Positions 11,871 to 23,849 of a stretch of 64,000 nt of DNA are shown here, piece after piece. Both the position numbers and the translations under genes were made by a program. The notes beneath the pieces were generated by a model, which was given only the letters and a program-made list of their open reading frames with translations, was not told where the DNA came from and made no database searches. This DNA comes from Megascapheus bottae. Taxonomy: Eukaryota > Chordata > Mammalia > Rodentia > Geomyidae. Where the stretch lies: the NCBI GenBank assembly GCA_024803745.1, contig JANJXV010000014.1, positions 4,233,001 through 4,297,000 of the forward strand, in the 5' to 3' direction. Position 1 is the stretch's first letter; every line of letters begins with the position of its first letter.

Positions 11871-12155
11871 TCAGTCACTCAAGTAGCGAATCATGTCATC
11901 TGCGAATAGGGATAGATTAATTTCTTCTTTCCCTATATGGATCCCTTTGATGTCCTTTTCTTGCCTTATTGCTCTGGCTAAGGGTTCCAGCACTATTTTG
12001 AAGAGAAGTGGAGAGAGTGGGCATCCCTGTCTAGTTCCCGATGTTAAGGTAAATGGTTCCAGTCTGTCATCATTTAGTATAATACTGGCTGTAGGTTTGT
12101 CATATATGGCTTTAACTATTTTGAGGAATGTACCTCTTATTCCTATTTTTTTCAA
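11871..12155 (-). pseudogene. L1 ORF2 reverse transcriptase segment (broken)
   Basis: A 94-codon open stretch of the minus-strand L1. It carries RT palm signatures [13 protein letters not shown] and the catalytic FADDM box (residues about 84-88). The neighbouring frames at 11,568-11,822, 12,112-12,297 and 12,514-12,744 (with [12 protein letters not shown]) continue the same protein in other frames, which shows the decay. No function is expected. Confidence 0.9.
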
Positions 12156-13483
12156 GTGCTTTTAACATGAATGGATATTGTATTTTGTCAAATGCCTTCT
12201 CCACATCCAGAGAAATTATCATTTGATTCTTATCTTTAGCTCCATTGATGTGATGTATTACATGGATTGATTTGCGAATGTTAAACCAGCCTCGCATCTG
12301 TAGTATGTAGCCTACTTGATCGTAGTGTACAATTTTTTAAATTTGTTTCTGGATTCTGTTGGCTAGTATTTTATTCAGGAGTTTTGCATCTGTGTTCGTT
12401 AGAGAGACAGGTCTGTAGTTTTCTTTTTTTGTTAGGTTTTTCCCTGGTTTGGGGATGAGAGTAGTATTAGCTTCATAAAATGAATTTGGTATTGCTCCTT
12501 CTGCTTCTATTTCTCAGAATAGTTTCAAGAGTATAGGTGTTACTACATCTTTAAACGTTTTGTAGAATTCTGCAGTGAATCCATCTGGACCTGGGATCCT
12601 TTTGGTTGGCATTTCCCTGATTGCTTCCACAACTTCATTGTATGAAATTGGATTGTTCGGTTTGTCCACCTCTTCATTGTTCAATGTGGGCAGCCTATAT
12701 TTATTTAAGAAATTATGCATTTCTACAAGATTTCCTTGTTTCATTGAATATAGGCCCTGGTATACTTATTCATAATGGACTGAATTTCTTGGATATCGGT
12801 TGTGATTGTTCCCGTGGGGTCTCTAATCTTATTTATTTGAGTCTCCCCTCTCCTTTTTTTAATTAATCTTGCCAGGGGTCTTTCTATTTTGTTGACTCTT
12901 TCAAAGAACCAATTTTTTTATTTATTTTGTGTATAGTGGATCTTATTTCAATCTCTTATATTTCTGATTTTATTTTTGATATTTCTGTCCTTCTAGTTGT
13001 TTTAGAATTAACTTTTTCTTGTTCCTCTAGGTATTTTAATTTCTTTTTTAGGTTATTTACATGCTCTTCTTCTGTCTTTTTAATATGCACTCCTAGTGCA
13101 ATAAATTTGCCCCTTAGAACTGCCTTTGCTGTGTCCATAAGTTCCTTTGTGATGTCTATTGATTGTCATTACATTCAAGGAAGTTTTGAATTTCTTCTCT
13201 GATCTGATCTGTAACCCAGGAGTTATTCACAAGTGTGTTGTTCAGCTTCCAAGTGTTTGAATGTTTGTTGTCTTGTACTGTCTGTGACTCTGTTGGGGCC
13301 TCTTGGTGCTGTCTTGCTGGAGACTCCCAACAGATGGGCACCCCACTAAGGGAGCTGGTTTATTTCAGTCACATGCTGTCTCCCAGACTAGTGCACACCC
13401 CCACACACTGTTGGAAGGCAGGGTCTCAGAGCCCCTCCATCTCCTGTTTCAGTGGCCCAGGAGAGGGGGCTATTGGGCAGCTT

Positions 13484-15489
13484 TATTTCAACAAAGCAGT
13501 TTAAGAATACACCTTGGTCAATATCCCTTTCAACATTCTCATCCGTCCTTCCCCTCACCCCTTCTCTTACTCTGATTAATGTAGGTTACACACTGAAGTT
13601 TTTACTGCATTCTCACTCTCTTCATTCTTCTAGCCTCCTCCCCTTGATCCACCACACCTGCTTTCTTGTGTTTAATTTTTGTTGAACTCTGATTTTGCCT
13701 TTCTCAAGGATTACATTGTTTGTATTCTCCCATGGATCTACCATATTTCAGTTAATAAACTTGTACAAACTTGCATGCTAACTCACATGTTGCTTATATA
13801 TTTAAACATTTTTCATTGCACTTACTTTTATGTTTGTTTATTTTTCATTCCCTCATCACCTTGTCTGTCTTCAAGTCATCCCAATCTTTGCTGGCATTTA
13901 TTGCAAAGATATCAAAACTTCTGATCACATTTCCTTTATGGCCTGGCACAAGAGTGTTGCTTAACTCCTTGATGAATCTAGATGGCTTCTGTTTATCTTA
14001 ATATCTATATATTACATAGTATTAGCCTATTCCTAGCCACTATACTGTCTGCTAAACCCAGACAGTTCAGGATCACTGTTGATTGTTATCACTGCTCGAC
14101 ACTGCACCAGTGAGGCGAACTTTTGCAAAGGAATCTTCACTTGCTGTCGCTTACTCTTTGATTATCTCTGACAAAACACCTCATTTTCCTTGGTGGTACC
14201 CTTCTCTTCTTGCACAAACACTTGAATATAGAAGTCAAGAAATATTTGGGGATTGAAGACTATAAAATGAACAAGAAAAAGGGCCCTGGATGGTGAGGAT
14301 TCCTGGGACATGAGGAGGAAGTACAGATGACTCTGAGATGGTAGATAGGAGAAACAGAGAAAGAGGGTAGCCTAGGGAGGTTTTGGCAGAAGACAAAATT
14401 AAAAAACTTATGCATTGTTATATACTGTTCATGAATGCAAAAAGGATGGTCTACTAAAAGGGATGCATTTTGCAATTTTCATTTAGTTGGTTCTGCTACC
14501 AAAGAGACTAATAAGTTCAATGGTTAATTTTTAGAGATATCTAAGCCAAGAAAGAAAAATGATGCTATTTGTCACTGTCAAACTCTGGGCATTTATTTAT
14601 ATAGTGCTTGTCCATTAAAACTGAGTTGGGAACTATGTCAAAAATGAAGCTCTCATAGTTGCACAAAGTTTCCAAAGGATGTGTCATTATTTTTATCTTC
14701 TGAAAAATAATTCCAGATGTCAGTAGAGCTTGAGCATCCGTAATCTGATAATTCAAAACCTGAAATGCTCCAGATCTGTTTTGCAAGTCCCAACATGGTG
14801 TCACAAGTGGAAAAATCCAACATCTTACCTCATGGGATGGGTCAAAGTCAGAGTGCAAGTGAACTCATATTGTCTAGAATGGCCTTCTGTCCACTAGAGG
14901 AAGGTGCATGTGCAATAGAAATGAACCTTGTGTTTAGACATCGATCCCATCCCCTTGGGATCTCATAATATTTCTGTAACTACTCCAAATAATTTTTAAT
15001 TCTGAAAAAAAATGAAAAGAGAAGTTCAACCTCCACTTTCGACAGTATTCAACATTTTGAAATTCCAGTGCCACATTAACGTCCCTACTCAGCTCGTCCT
15101 TGAGTATCTAAGAGTGAAAGATGGTAGAGACTGAGGAGGAATAGAATGATATGTGTCTCATCAGCTTTGTAACTTCAGACAAATCTTGTAATGTTTCTAG
15201 GTTTCATTTACTGATTTAAAATGAATGAAGACCTGCTGTGGACTATCCCTTAAGTTATTCTAAGTCCTACATTGATTCTAGCACTAAGGAATATTCCCCC
15301 TTCTCCTTTCCTTAGTCAGTCCAGACCCTCTCCAATCTTCATTCAGCATGGACTTATTCTGGGTCAAGAAACTTTCTGGACCGCAAGAGCCCCCTAGTGG
15401 TCACCTTTGAGAACTCTGTTACTAGCCATGGCATCCTGCAAGCATTGACACTTGAGGGGTATTAGATACACAAGGAAATCTCTCTCCTT
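13484..15489. other. unique DNA, no gene seen
   Basis: About 2 kb with frames up to 97 codons, none with a recognisable domain, splice context or codon bias. Nothing supports an exon. Confidence 0.45.
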
Positions 15490-16330
15490 CCAATGTAATA
15501 TGTAAACTTGAGATGAACATCATCAAAAACACGAATAAAGTCTGGCAAGGATGTGGAGGAAGGGGAACTCTTAATCACTGTTGGTGAGAATGTGAATTTG
15601 AGCACCACTATGAAAAGCAAGAGTTCTTCAAAAAACTGAAAAGTAGGAGTACCATAGGATCCAGTGATGCCAGTTTTGGACATATAGCTAAAAACATGTA
15701 AATCTTTTGCCTACATATTTAATTGCTGCAGTCTTTATGTATGGAAGCAAAATCGATACCCTATAATTGATGAATAGATAAAGAAAATATGGTACACACA
15801 TACCATATATATGCCATATGTATACTGTATCATATATGCCATTGTGCATATGTATGTATACAATGACGATACATAAAAATGAAATTTTGTCAATTGCAGG
15901 AAAATGGATAAAAGTAGAAATCATCATGTTAAATTGGAATAGCCAGGTTTAGAAGAACAAAGTTTATTGTATGTTTCCTCTCATATCCAGAATGTAGATC
16001 TCATAATACATAGTGTGTATGAGTAAGAAATGTGTTTATGTGTATATACATATATATATACATATATAAACATGGATGTTCTCATTGGACTGTATGGGGG
16101 ACCTTGAGGAAGGAGAGAGAAAGAGAAATACAAGGGTAAAAAATTTCAAAATAGTGTATCTGTATGAAGATGGTGCACAGCGCTCCAGTGAAGGCAATTT
16201 CAACAGAAAAGAAGGAGGATAGGGAAGAGAGGAAATAACCATCTGTGAAATACCATGATAAAACCCTTTTGTAGAATTATTGTGTACTCATAACGACATA
16301 TTTAAGTGAACATTGAAAAGAGAAGCTATG
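15490..16330 (+). mobile_element. old L1 ORF2 3' region and 3'UTR
   Basis: Degraded plus-strand L1: TGGCAAGGATGTGGAGGAAG at about 15,543, AATCACTGTTGGTGAGAATG, GGAGTACCATAGGATCCAG and AGAAAATATGGTACACACA follow the L1 C-terminal order. The 3' boundary is uncertain. Tandem TATA/CATA low-complexity sequence lies at about 16,040-16,070. Confidence 0.7.
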
Positions 16331-16897
16331 AAGTGTTTCTGTGGAGACATAAGGTGAAAATTCTTGACTCTGAAGGAAAAAAAGAACTAACTAAGAAGCT
16401 GAAATTACTGGAGGTAGAGATGTTTCAAGAATGGGACACAATACTGCCATGAGTAGCGTACAGAACTCCTGAACAATCTGCTGTTCTATGGTATTGTTTC
16501 ATCATCATGGATACTTATATCTAAATGTAGTGCTGATGATAGTTCCAGAAAACACAACCCTAAGCATCAGGACAGAGACTTCCGAAACAAGAAAAATTAA
16601 TTCTCAGCTGGCCTTCCCATTTCTGCCTTGCTGAAGACAGTCAATAAAATTACTTTAAAAAAAAGTTTCTGCAAGGTATCCCCTCAAATTTCACCATCTC
16701 CAGAATATCTTTCCCTTTTTAAAAATTGCAATTCCTATCATTTCCTTCTTTCTTCCTTAGCAATATCACCTTCTCTCTGTCAGCTCTTGTACAATATGCT
16801 CTTAAATAATGTACACAATACATTATTTTTCTTTTGCATTTTCATTTCTTTGACTAGGACTAGAAAACAATAATTTTATTTTAAATATTTCCTCTCA

Positions 16898-17564
16898 CTT
16901 AGAAAAGATAATATTAAGTGAAGTAAGCCAGACTCAAAGGAACTTAGGCTCAATGGTTTCCCTCATTTGTCATAATCAATAGAAACCTTAGGCTCTACTA
17001 GCAGAGATCTGCAATAGAGCAAAAGCTTGATACATAAGGCCATATAGTATGAAGCTAATTGAAAGGACCTCCAGGATATTGAAACAAAAGCCATATAATG
17101 AATGATTGTTGTCCTTAATGTACTATGTTATCTCTCATCTCCTTTGCTGTCCCTTGGGTATCTCATATTGTTATAGTATCTCACTTTGTTATCTGATATA
17201 TTGAATTTATTTGTATTTGGTTATTTGAAATTTGATAGGGAAGAGGGGAAAACAAAGTGGGGGGGAGGGTAATGAGTACCAAGACATGTGAAAAGGTATC
17301 AATGTATGTGAATTAATGCACCTTCTATCTGGCAAATATCATGTAACCCTTTTACTAATTACAATAAAAAATAAAAGAAAAAAAATTACCAAGGAAAGAG
17401 AAGCCAATTTTGGTCAATCCATTCTATGATATGTTATGAAAAATTTTAGTCTCCTTTAAAAGACATTTAAAAGTAGAACTGCCATATGTTCTAGCAACTC
17501 TATTATGATATATACATCCAAAAGAAATAAAATCCATATTTCAAAGAAAAATAAATAAATAAAT
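16898..17564 (+). mobile_element. 5'-truncated L1 (type A) with probable 3' transduction
   Basis: 16,898-17,385 is the last roughly 490 bp of a type A L1: ORF2 C-terminus (AAGTGAAGTAAGCCAGACTC), 3'UTR and end ATTACAATAAAA plus A tail. A further 180 bp (17,386-17,564) follows, ending in a second (AAAT)n tail. The whole block is flanked by the perfect 15-bp repeat AAATATTTCCTCTCA at 16,883-16,897 and 17,565-17,579. Confidence 0.8.
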
Positions 17565-17596
17565 AAATATTTCCTCTCAAGGAAAGAAATTCAGTC

Positions 17597-17835
17597 CACG
17601 TGCCAGTAGTTTACGTCTGTAATTCCACCTACCTGAAGGCTGAGACGGGGAGTCTAAGGGGCCAGACCAGCTTGAGCAAAAAGTTCACAACATCTCACAC
17701 CAACAGAAAAATTTGTACATTTGTGTAAATGCAGCGACAGTATATCTTAAAAAAATAATAATAATCAGAGAAAAATTGCTGGAGGCATGGCTAAAGCAAT
17801 AAACACAAAGCCCTTAACACTACCAAAAAAAAGAA
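17597..17835 (+). mobile_element. type II SINE, strongly diverged
   Basis: GTGCCAGTAGTTTACGTCTG, then TAATTCCACC and GCTGAGACGGGGAG, then a decayed remainder and an A-rich end. Weak but ordered similarity. Confidence 0.5.
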
Positions 17836-18002
17836 AAAAGAATGTCTTTTGGGTTTGTTTTAATAAGGGATAACTAAACTGGCCTGTGGCTGCTCAACCA
17901 TTCTTCAAACCAATGTGGCAATACTGCCCTCCTGAAAGGCTGCATCAGTTTCAATCAAAGTTAGGTTTCCTTCAGTTACTAAAATCATAGACACACTTCA
18001 AT

Positions 18003-18090
18003 CTCTGCCTGAACTAGAGACTTTGATCCTCCAACCTTTGTCTTCTAAGCAGCTAAGATTACAGGTTTTAGCCATCTGCACCAGGCTTAG
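18003..18090 (-). mobile_element. type II SINE 5' fragment
   Basis: Complement of the SINE head: TCTAAGCAGCTAAGATTACAG and CCATCTGCACCAGGCTTAG. No tail or TSD. Confidence 0.5.
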
Positions 18091-19089
18091 ATGTGCATGT
18101 TATTATTTAAAAATTCATCTTATAGTACATTTGGAACATATTTTGCTTTATGATATGATATTTTCCCCAAACTATATGATAATTTATTCACTTTGTATTA
18201 AGCTGTAATGTTTATTTTGCTGTTTACTCATGTGTTAATTTTATTTCTCTATCAGGCCAGAATTATATATAAATATAGTCCATATTCTTTTACTTATGTG
18301 ATTCTGTGCATGTCCAAATGGAAGACAGGGCAAGCTAACTCATAGTTTCCTTTTTAGTGCACTCTTAGGAATTTTCGTCACTTCAACCTAAAAAGTTAAT
18401 TTGGAATTATGTTATTAGTTTTCTAAGTGAGACTTTGATTAGAATGCCATCAGGACTATAAATTATTTGGGATGAATTAATACCTCTTGGTTATTAAGTT
18501 TTTTTCCAAAGAAGATGCTAGGCTTAGTTAACATTCTTGATTTGTTTGAAAAGGATTTTAGGTAGATTATATCAACTCATAAATCACAAGCTTCAACGAA
18601 GAGAGGTGCAAAATGCGCCGAGAATTGAGAAGGAAGATAAAATGTAAGCTATAAGTTGAGGTGAGCATTGTAACTTCCCAAACAGGATACAGAGGAACCT
18701 GTGTTCAGACTTTGGAGACAACACCTCAGAAAGGGCCCTCAATGGTTTCCCTAACATGCCAACATTGTTCATAAACGAATACTCAACTTCTTGGCTTGCT
18801 GGACCCTGAATTATACCAAGCAACAGCTTTAAAGACATCCCCTGGTATATTAAACATCCATGGAAGTTAAAACTTAGTGCCAAAATTCTATTGTCCACAT
18901 CCCTAGCCATTACATCCAGATATAATGCAGGGACATTTTCAATTTCTTGATGATTGGTTTCCACTTACAGTATCTGTCCATAGGAATCACCTAAGCTCTT
19001 TGAAACTCAGTAAATAAGCTCAAAGATCATTTATTCATGCCTACTAAGGTTCTGAAGTAGTTAGGTGTTCACTTAAAGTTATTACAAAT
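18091..19089. other. unique DNA, no gene seen
   Basis: Contains a 123-codon minus-strand frame at 18,593-18,964, the longest non-repeat frame in the first half of the window. It has no recognisable domain, and no splice or promoter context supports it. It is most simply a chance ORF. Confidence 0.4.
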
Positions 19090-19960
19090 AGAAGGTTGCT
19101 TTGCAGTAAAGCCACTAGCACAACCATGTTCATTCAGTATTATTTACTATAGCCAAGATATGGAAAAATCTCAGATGTTCCTTAAAGGAAAATGAACCAA
19201 GAAAATATGGTATATATGCACAATGAAATTCCAGTAATCCATCAAAAAGAATTATATTGTACCATATAAGGAAATGGAAAGACTTGGGGGAAAACTATTA
19301 AGCAAAGTAAGCCAGACCTAGAGAAACACAGGTTGCATGGTTTCCCTCATCAACAGTAGCTAGAATGTGCTTATAAATCTATAAGTGAACACTCTGGGTG
19401 GTATGCTAGCACTTACAAATAAGTTGAATGAAGTGTAATAGACTCTGTGGAGAGCTCAAATATTAAACTCTTTCGAAAGACTAAATCAAAGCTCAATAAA
19501 GAAAGTACCACATAATAAAAAAGAAGCTTGAGGCCAAGGGACAGGGGTAGACAAATGAAGGTGTGAAGGAGTCAGAATACAGGCAAGAATTCATTGTCTC
19601 CCATCCAAGTACTAACCAGACCCAACCCTGCTAAGCTTCCGAGATCAGATGTGTTCAAGTTGGTATGGCTGTAGACCAAGAATTCATTGTCTATACCACA
19701 GAACTGAGAAAAATAAGGGAAGATGTGTGTCGAGGGAATGTGTCAATGGTGCATTGAGGACACAGATCAGGAAGAATTGTATACATAACCAGTTTTGTTA
19801 AATAGCAATAAAAAATCAGTACATATTCTGAAACCAAGAAAAGAGAGGGAAGAATTAAGTTGGGAGGCATAGATGAGACTGTTGAAAGGGGTGACAATCA
19901 ATATGCCCTGTATTCATAAACTGCTTTGTTGAATGGCAACTAGATGATATACATTTATAG
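19090..19960 (+). mobile_element. L1 3' region, type C end
   Basis: Degraded ORF2 C-terminus (GCCACTAGCACAACCATGTTC, GGAAATGGAAAGACTTGGGG, CAAAGTAAGCCAGACC) followed by a 3'UTR with GTTGAATGGCAACT near 19,930, the same terminus as the 25.4-kb copy. A 5S rRNA retropseudogene is inserted at 19,600-19,676, so this L1 is the older of the two. Confidence 0.75.
19600..19676 (-). pseudogene. truncated 5S rRNA retropseudogene, no poly(A)
   Basis: On the minus strand the sequence begins at the 5S 5' end (GTCTACAGCCATACCA) and runs through AGCTTAGCAGGG and GGTTAGTACTTGGATGGGAG, stopping about 88-91 nt into the normal 121-nt RNA. About 12 nt between the two GATCTCG motifs are missing, and several CpG sites have decayed. 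It is flanked by the perfect 16-bp direct repeat CAAGAATTCATTGTCT at 19,584-19,599 and 19,677-19,692 and carries no A tail. Not a functional gene: truncated, deleted and inside an L1. Confidence 0.9.
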
Positions 19961-20134
19961 TCAAGGCAGGCAAACTCCAAACTAGAAAATTTGAAGAATG
20001 CCATACCTGGACACTTCATAGTTAGAATGGTGAAAGATAAAGAAAAAATAATGAATATTGAAAACTATAAAAGCAATTGTGGGGGGAAATGAGCATAAAC
20101 TTTTTGACAAATGCATTTATCCAATTTCAATTTT

Positions 20135-20340
20135 GTTTTGTTTTGTTTTGTTTTTGCCAGTCCTGGGCTTGAGCTCAGGGCCTGAGCACAGGCCTTGGAC
20201 TTTCTCAAAGCTAGAGCTCTACCACTTGAGCCTCAGCACCACTTCTGGCCTTTTCTGTGCACGTGGTACTGAGGAATCAAACACAGGTCTTTGTTCATGC
20301 TAGGCAAGCATTCTACCACTAGGCTAAACTCCCGGCCCCA
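20135..20340 (-). mobile_element. tRNA-like dimer SINE (type I)
   Basis: Minus strand with a (TTTTG)n tail complement at about 20,130-20,155, then the right and left tRNA-like halves ending CTCCCGGCCCCA. Flanking repeat CAATTTCAA(C/T)TTT at 20,122-20,134 and 20,341-20,353 (one mismatch). Confidence 0.92.
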
Positions 20341-20353
20341 CAATTTCAACTTT

Positions 20354-22240
20354 ATTTGTCAAAACTTGCAGAAGGAATAGATAGTTAACTTTTGCCAAAG
20401 GAATATTGCTCAAGAATAAAAATAGCATGATTTATAAATACAACATCATCATGTATATATTTCAAAAACAACATGCTGGCTGGAAGAAGTCAGGCTCAAC
20501 GTTGACATATGCATAATTCCTTTTATTTCACATTCTAAGGAAGGCAAGACTGTGGATAAAAGGCAGATGAATGATACAAAGGGTTAAGGTAGTAGGTATG
20601 ATGATAAAGTGGCAGTTGACCTTTGTTTTGAGTGGGAAATGAGTTACTGAATTACTTCTGTGTCTCATTTATACAACTACAGGACATAAAAATTAAATTT
20701 TATCACCAGAAAATAATTTATGGCAAACATGGTCCAATAGCACACTTGGATATATTTGCTCTGAAATTATAATGTAAATGCCTATATGGTATAATGTAAA
20801 AGAGGTGACTAGTGAATGTTTCTTCAAATTTCTTTTATAAGACATTTTGGTCAATCAACAGATAGATTTTTGAGAAAAAGAAGTTGAATTTTATTGTACA
20901 TAAAGATAAAGTTTTAAACAACCCCAAGTTTCCTAAGTTTTAATACTGATTAATATGTAATACTTTTCCTTGACAAAGAATGAAAACTCATTATTTTTAT
21001 CCTCTTCATTATCCTTCTATTTTATTTCACCAAAGAAAAGTACAGAACAATAATTTCTGTAGGAGATTTCCTAAAATGTTCTTTCAAAGAGATGGGAGGT
21101 AGAAAGGAAGAGATTAGATACTCTTGGATAAATCCTTTCTGCTGTGGATGTGGCAGCTCATAAGTAAGAGACTATCTTGACCGTTTTCTGAATAGAGCTG
21201 TCTAACAGGAGCAATCAATAAAGCTACTGGCTGATTAATGAGCAGGAAAACATACAATGCCACTATCTTATTAACAGAGAATTATAAAGCCTAATAATGA
21301 ACTGAGAAAAGACACACATTGTATACTCATCCTCTCTCTCTGATGGTTCCTAGAACCCTGACTCTTATCTGCATGGTGATAAGGACTTTCAGAAGTGAAT
21401 ATACAGGGTTTGGGCTTATTTTTATTTTTTGATAGGAAGTATGGTTATAGTATGTTGGAATGTATATCACATTTGAAGTATTTAAATAATCAGTATCTAT
21501 TTTACCTTCAATCTGTACCCTGTCTTCTGTCAAGTATAAGAAGGTAAAATTTTTCCTGTTAGGTATGTTATATATTTTGATAATTCTTTCTAAACGCTAT
21601 CAGTCTTGGTGAAACTAGAGAGTTTGTAAGTCTTCATCAGCTTGACAATTTATCCCTAAAACTAGTTATCAAAGGAAAAATCACCTTCATAGGTGTACAC
21701 AAACCATGCCCAACACTTTCTTCATGATGAGTTTTCTGCTCTCCTCCAAAACCCACATTGTAGTTTTTATTGTTGTCATGGAAATAAAATTAAAAGAATA
21801 ATCACAGAAATCATATGTAAATAAACATACAGGTGCATAATGTCCTTGCTGTGTGTCAAATTGCAATTCATTTACACTTCTTTTTTAACATAATTTTTAG
21901 TGACAACTAATAGCAGTTTAATTTAAATAATTTTCTAACTGTATAAATTTTTACCTCTAAATATTGAAGAATCAAAATGATTCATTAGAAGTTCAAGATT
22001 ATTACCTGACTAAGAGTATCCTAACTATATTCAAACTGAAGCACATTGTGAGTGTCAGTGTTCAGGCTCAGAAATCAGGGGGAAGATTGGTGGAGCCCAT
22101 AACACGGGAGATGATGGCTAGGGAATGGAAAGATGAGAGGCCAACTTAGATCTTGGGGTCTCCATCCACACTCCATTCTCTCCAGCCCTCTATACATCAC
22201 ATAATGTCCTTCTTCCTTGGGCTGTATTGCCCTGTTCCTT
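20354..22240. other. unique AT-rich DNA, no gene seen
   Basis: About 1.9 kb without a recognisable repeat; frames of 61-68 codons have no features. Confidence 0.45.
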
Positions 22241-22244
22241 TTTT

Positions 22245-22560
22245 CTATCCGTCTCTGTTTTCTTTTTGCTTAATTTTATTGTCAGAGTGGTATACAGAGG
22301 GATTATGCTTACATACATAAGGTAGTGAGTACATTTCTTGTTGGATACTGTTACCCCTCCCATGTTTTTCTCCTACCTTCCCTCCCTCCCCAAGTTGTAG
22401 TGTTCATATCCAACACATCACCTTGTTTGTAGCACTGTTACATTGGTTCACCTTTGTCCTTCATCTCACTACTTTTTTGTTCCCCTTCCTTTCCCTAATT
22501 CAACTAAACATATATGTAATATTCCAGGTACCAAAATCAGATAGAGTGACATAGAGGGGA
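22245..22560 (-). mobile_element. L1 3'-end fragment, type D
   Basis: Shares ATACAGAGGGATTATGCTTAC and AAGGTAGTGAGTACATTTC with the copies at 8.4, 30.1 and 49.0 kb, followed by CCTTCCCTCC and further L1-3'UTR-like sequence (ATTCCAGGTACCAAAATCAG). Confidence 0.55.
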
Positions 22561-23110
22561 AAGCAAAAAAAAAAAACAAAGAAAAAGAAAGAAAGAACTA
22601 AACATAGTACATTACTATCTGTAGTAGAACTTTATTTAGTGGCTTACATTGCAAGCAGTCACTCACCAAGGGGTGCATTAGTGGAAAAGAATTCACTCTG
22701 CCCTGTAATCAGGGTTTGTTTGTTTTGTTGATACAGAACCAGGAATTTATGGAAACAATGTCCTGTTGTTCTATGAATACAACTCTGAACCACAAATATA
22801 GTTAAAACGTAGGCTTCACTAAGAGACTCAAGCTTTTCTCTACCTCCCATACTTACTGGTAGTATCTCTAAGTTAGGAAGGTAGTTCAGTTTCACACATC
22901 ATTGCATCCTTAGCAACTAAAACATATTGGAGATTAAACAACATATTAACCTGTCTATTTCAGAAAAATAGACAAAAGGGTGCATTCCAAGGGGTAGATA
23001 ACAAAAACAAATCAGGGGTAGACGACAAAAAGTCAGGGAGCATTTCGGGAGTTTTGATAAGGGATCCAGGTATTTCCTTACTAAGATAACTACATAGAGG
23101 GACTTCTATT

Positions 23111-23397
23111 TTCTTTTTTTTTCTTTTTGTCAGTCATGGGGCTTGAACTCTGGGCCTGGACACCCCTGAGCTCTTTAGCTCAAGGCTACTGCCCTACCTC
23201 TGGGCCTGGGCATTGTCCCTGAGGTCTTCAGATCAAGGCTTTGTCCTACCCTTGAGCAAAGCACCACTTCCCATTTTCTAGAGGTTAATTGGAGATGAGA
23301 GTCTCAGGTTCTTTTGTGCCTGGCTGGCTTTGAACCCCTCAGATCTCAGCCTCCTGAGTAGCTAGGATTACAGGAATGAGCCGCTTCTCCAGACTTC
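23111..23397 (-). mobile_element. type II SINE with internal 50-bp duplication
   Basis: Minus-strand copy: poly(T), then CTTGAACTCTGGGCCTGG, the tRNA-like right half, GGTTAATTGGAGATGAGAGTC and GATCTCAGCCTCCTGAGTAG. The segment starting CTCTGGGCCTGG occurs twice in tandem (23,148-23,197 and 23,198-about 23,249), making the element longer than other copies here. Confidence 0.85.
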
Positions 23398-23584
23398 AAT
23401 CCTATGTTTGCAGACATAGGATCAACAACTATACAAGAGGTTTTCCACTGCTACCATTCATAGTTTATGCACGCCATCAAGTCTCCTGCAACCAAGTCAT
23501 AGTCCTGACAAGGCTTTCGGGTCCCCACAGATTATGTGTGCAAGAAACCATTGTTTCCTTCCTTCAAGAATTTTGATTCCAAAT

Positions 23585-23586
<2 letters not shown>

Positions 23587-23632
<46 letters not shown>
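23587..23632. repeat. (TG)n microsatellite
   Basis: About 23 TG units. It creates spurious poly-Cys/Val and poly-His/Thr frames on both strands. Confidence 0.97.
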
Positions 23633-23633
<1 letters not shown>

Positions 23634-23805
23634 TCCTGGAGCCACTTGAGCCACATCTCCACTTTTGCAGTGGGGGCAGTGGTGAATGGAGCTAAGAATC
23701 TCATAGCTAAGAATCCTGCTGGGCTGGCTTTGAACCATGATTCTCTTATCGCAGCCGTCACAGTAGCTTGGATTACAGACATAACCACCAGTGACCAGCC
23801 CCCAT
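23634..23805 (-). mobile_element. type II SINE, partial
   Basis: Directly follows the TG array. CCACTTGAGCCACATCTCC, AAGAATCTCATAGCTAAGAATC (local duplication) and GTAGCTTGGATTACAGACAT identify the complement of the SINE. Confidence 0.7.
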
Positions 23806-23849
23806 TCATTTTCTTTACAGTGGCTCCCCAAGGTTCCTCCTAGCATTCA

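Larger units (their letters stand above)
9888..13483 (-). mobile_element. L1 (type B 3' end), minus strand, 5'UTR joined to ORF2
   Basis: Reading from high to low coordinates: an L1 5'UTR piece (about 13,483-13,280, matching the complement of the 35.3-kb L1's 5'UTR), then ORF2 from within the endonuclease region (about 13,268) through the reverse transcriptase and C-terminal domains to about 10,350, then a 3'UTR ending in ATGTTAATAAATTCTTTAAT plus poly(A) (poly(T) at about 9,882-9,888 here). ORF1 and the ORF2 start are absent. ORF2 is split into at least eight frames by stops and indels, so the copy is dead. No clear TSD was found. Confidence 0.9.

Noticed and set aside
18593..18964. 123-codon minus-strand ORF as a possible host gene
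   Set aside because: No recognisable domain, no splice or promoter context, and the length is within chance expectation for 64 kb.
19600..19676. Functional 5S rRNA gene
   Set aside because: Truncated at about nt 90 with an internal 12-nt gap and lies inside an L1 with TSDs.
23532..23846. Frames with poly-His/Thr or poly-Cys/Val
   Set aside because: Produced by translating the TG microsatellite at 23,587-23,632.
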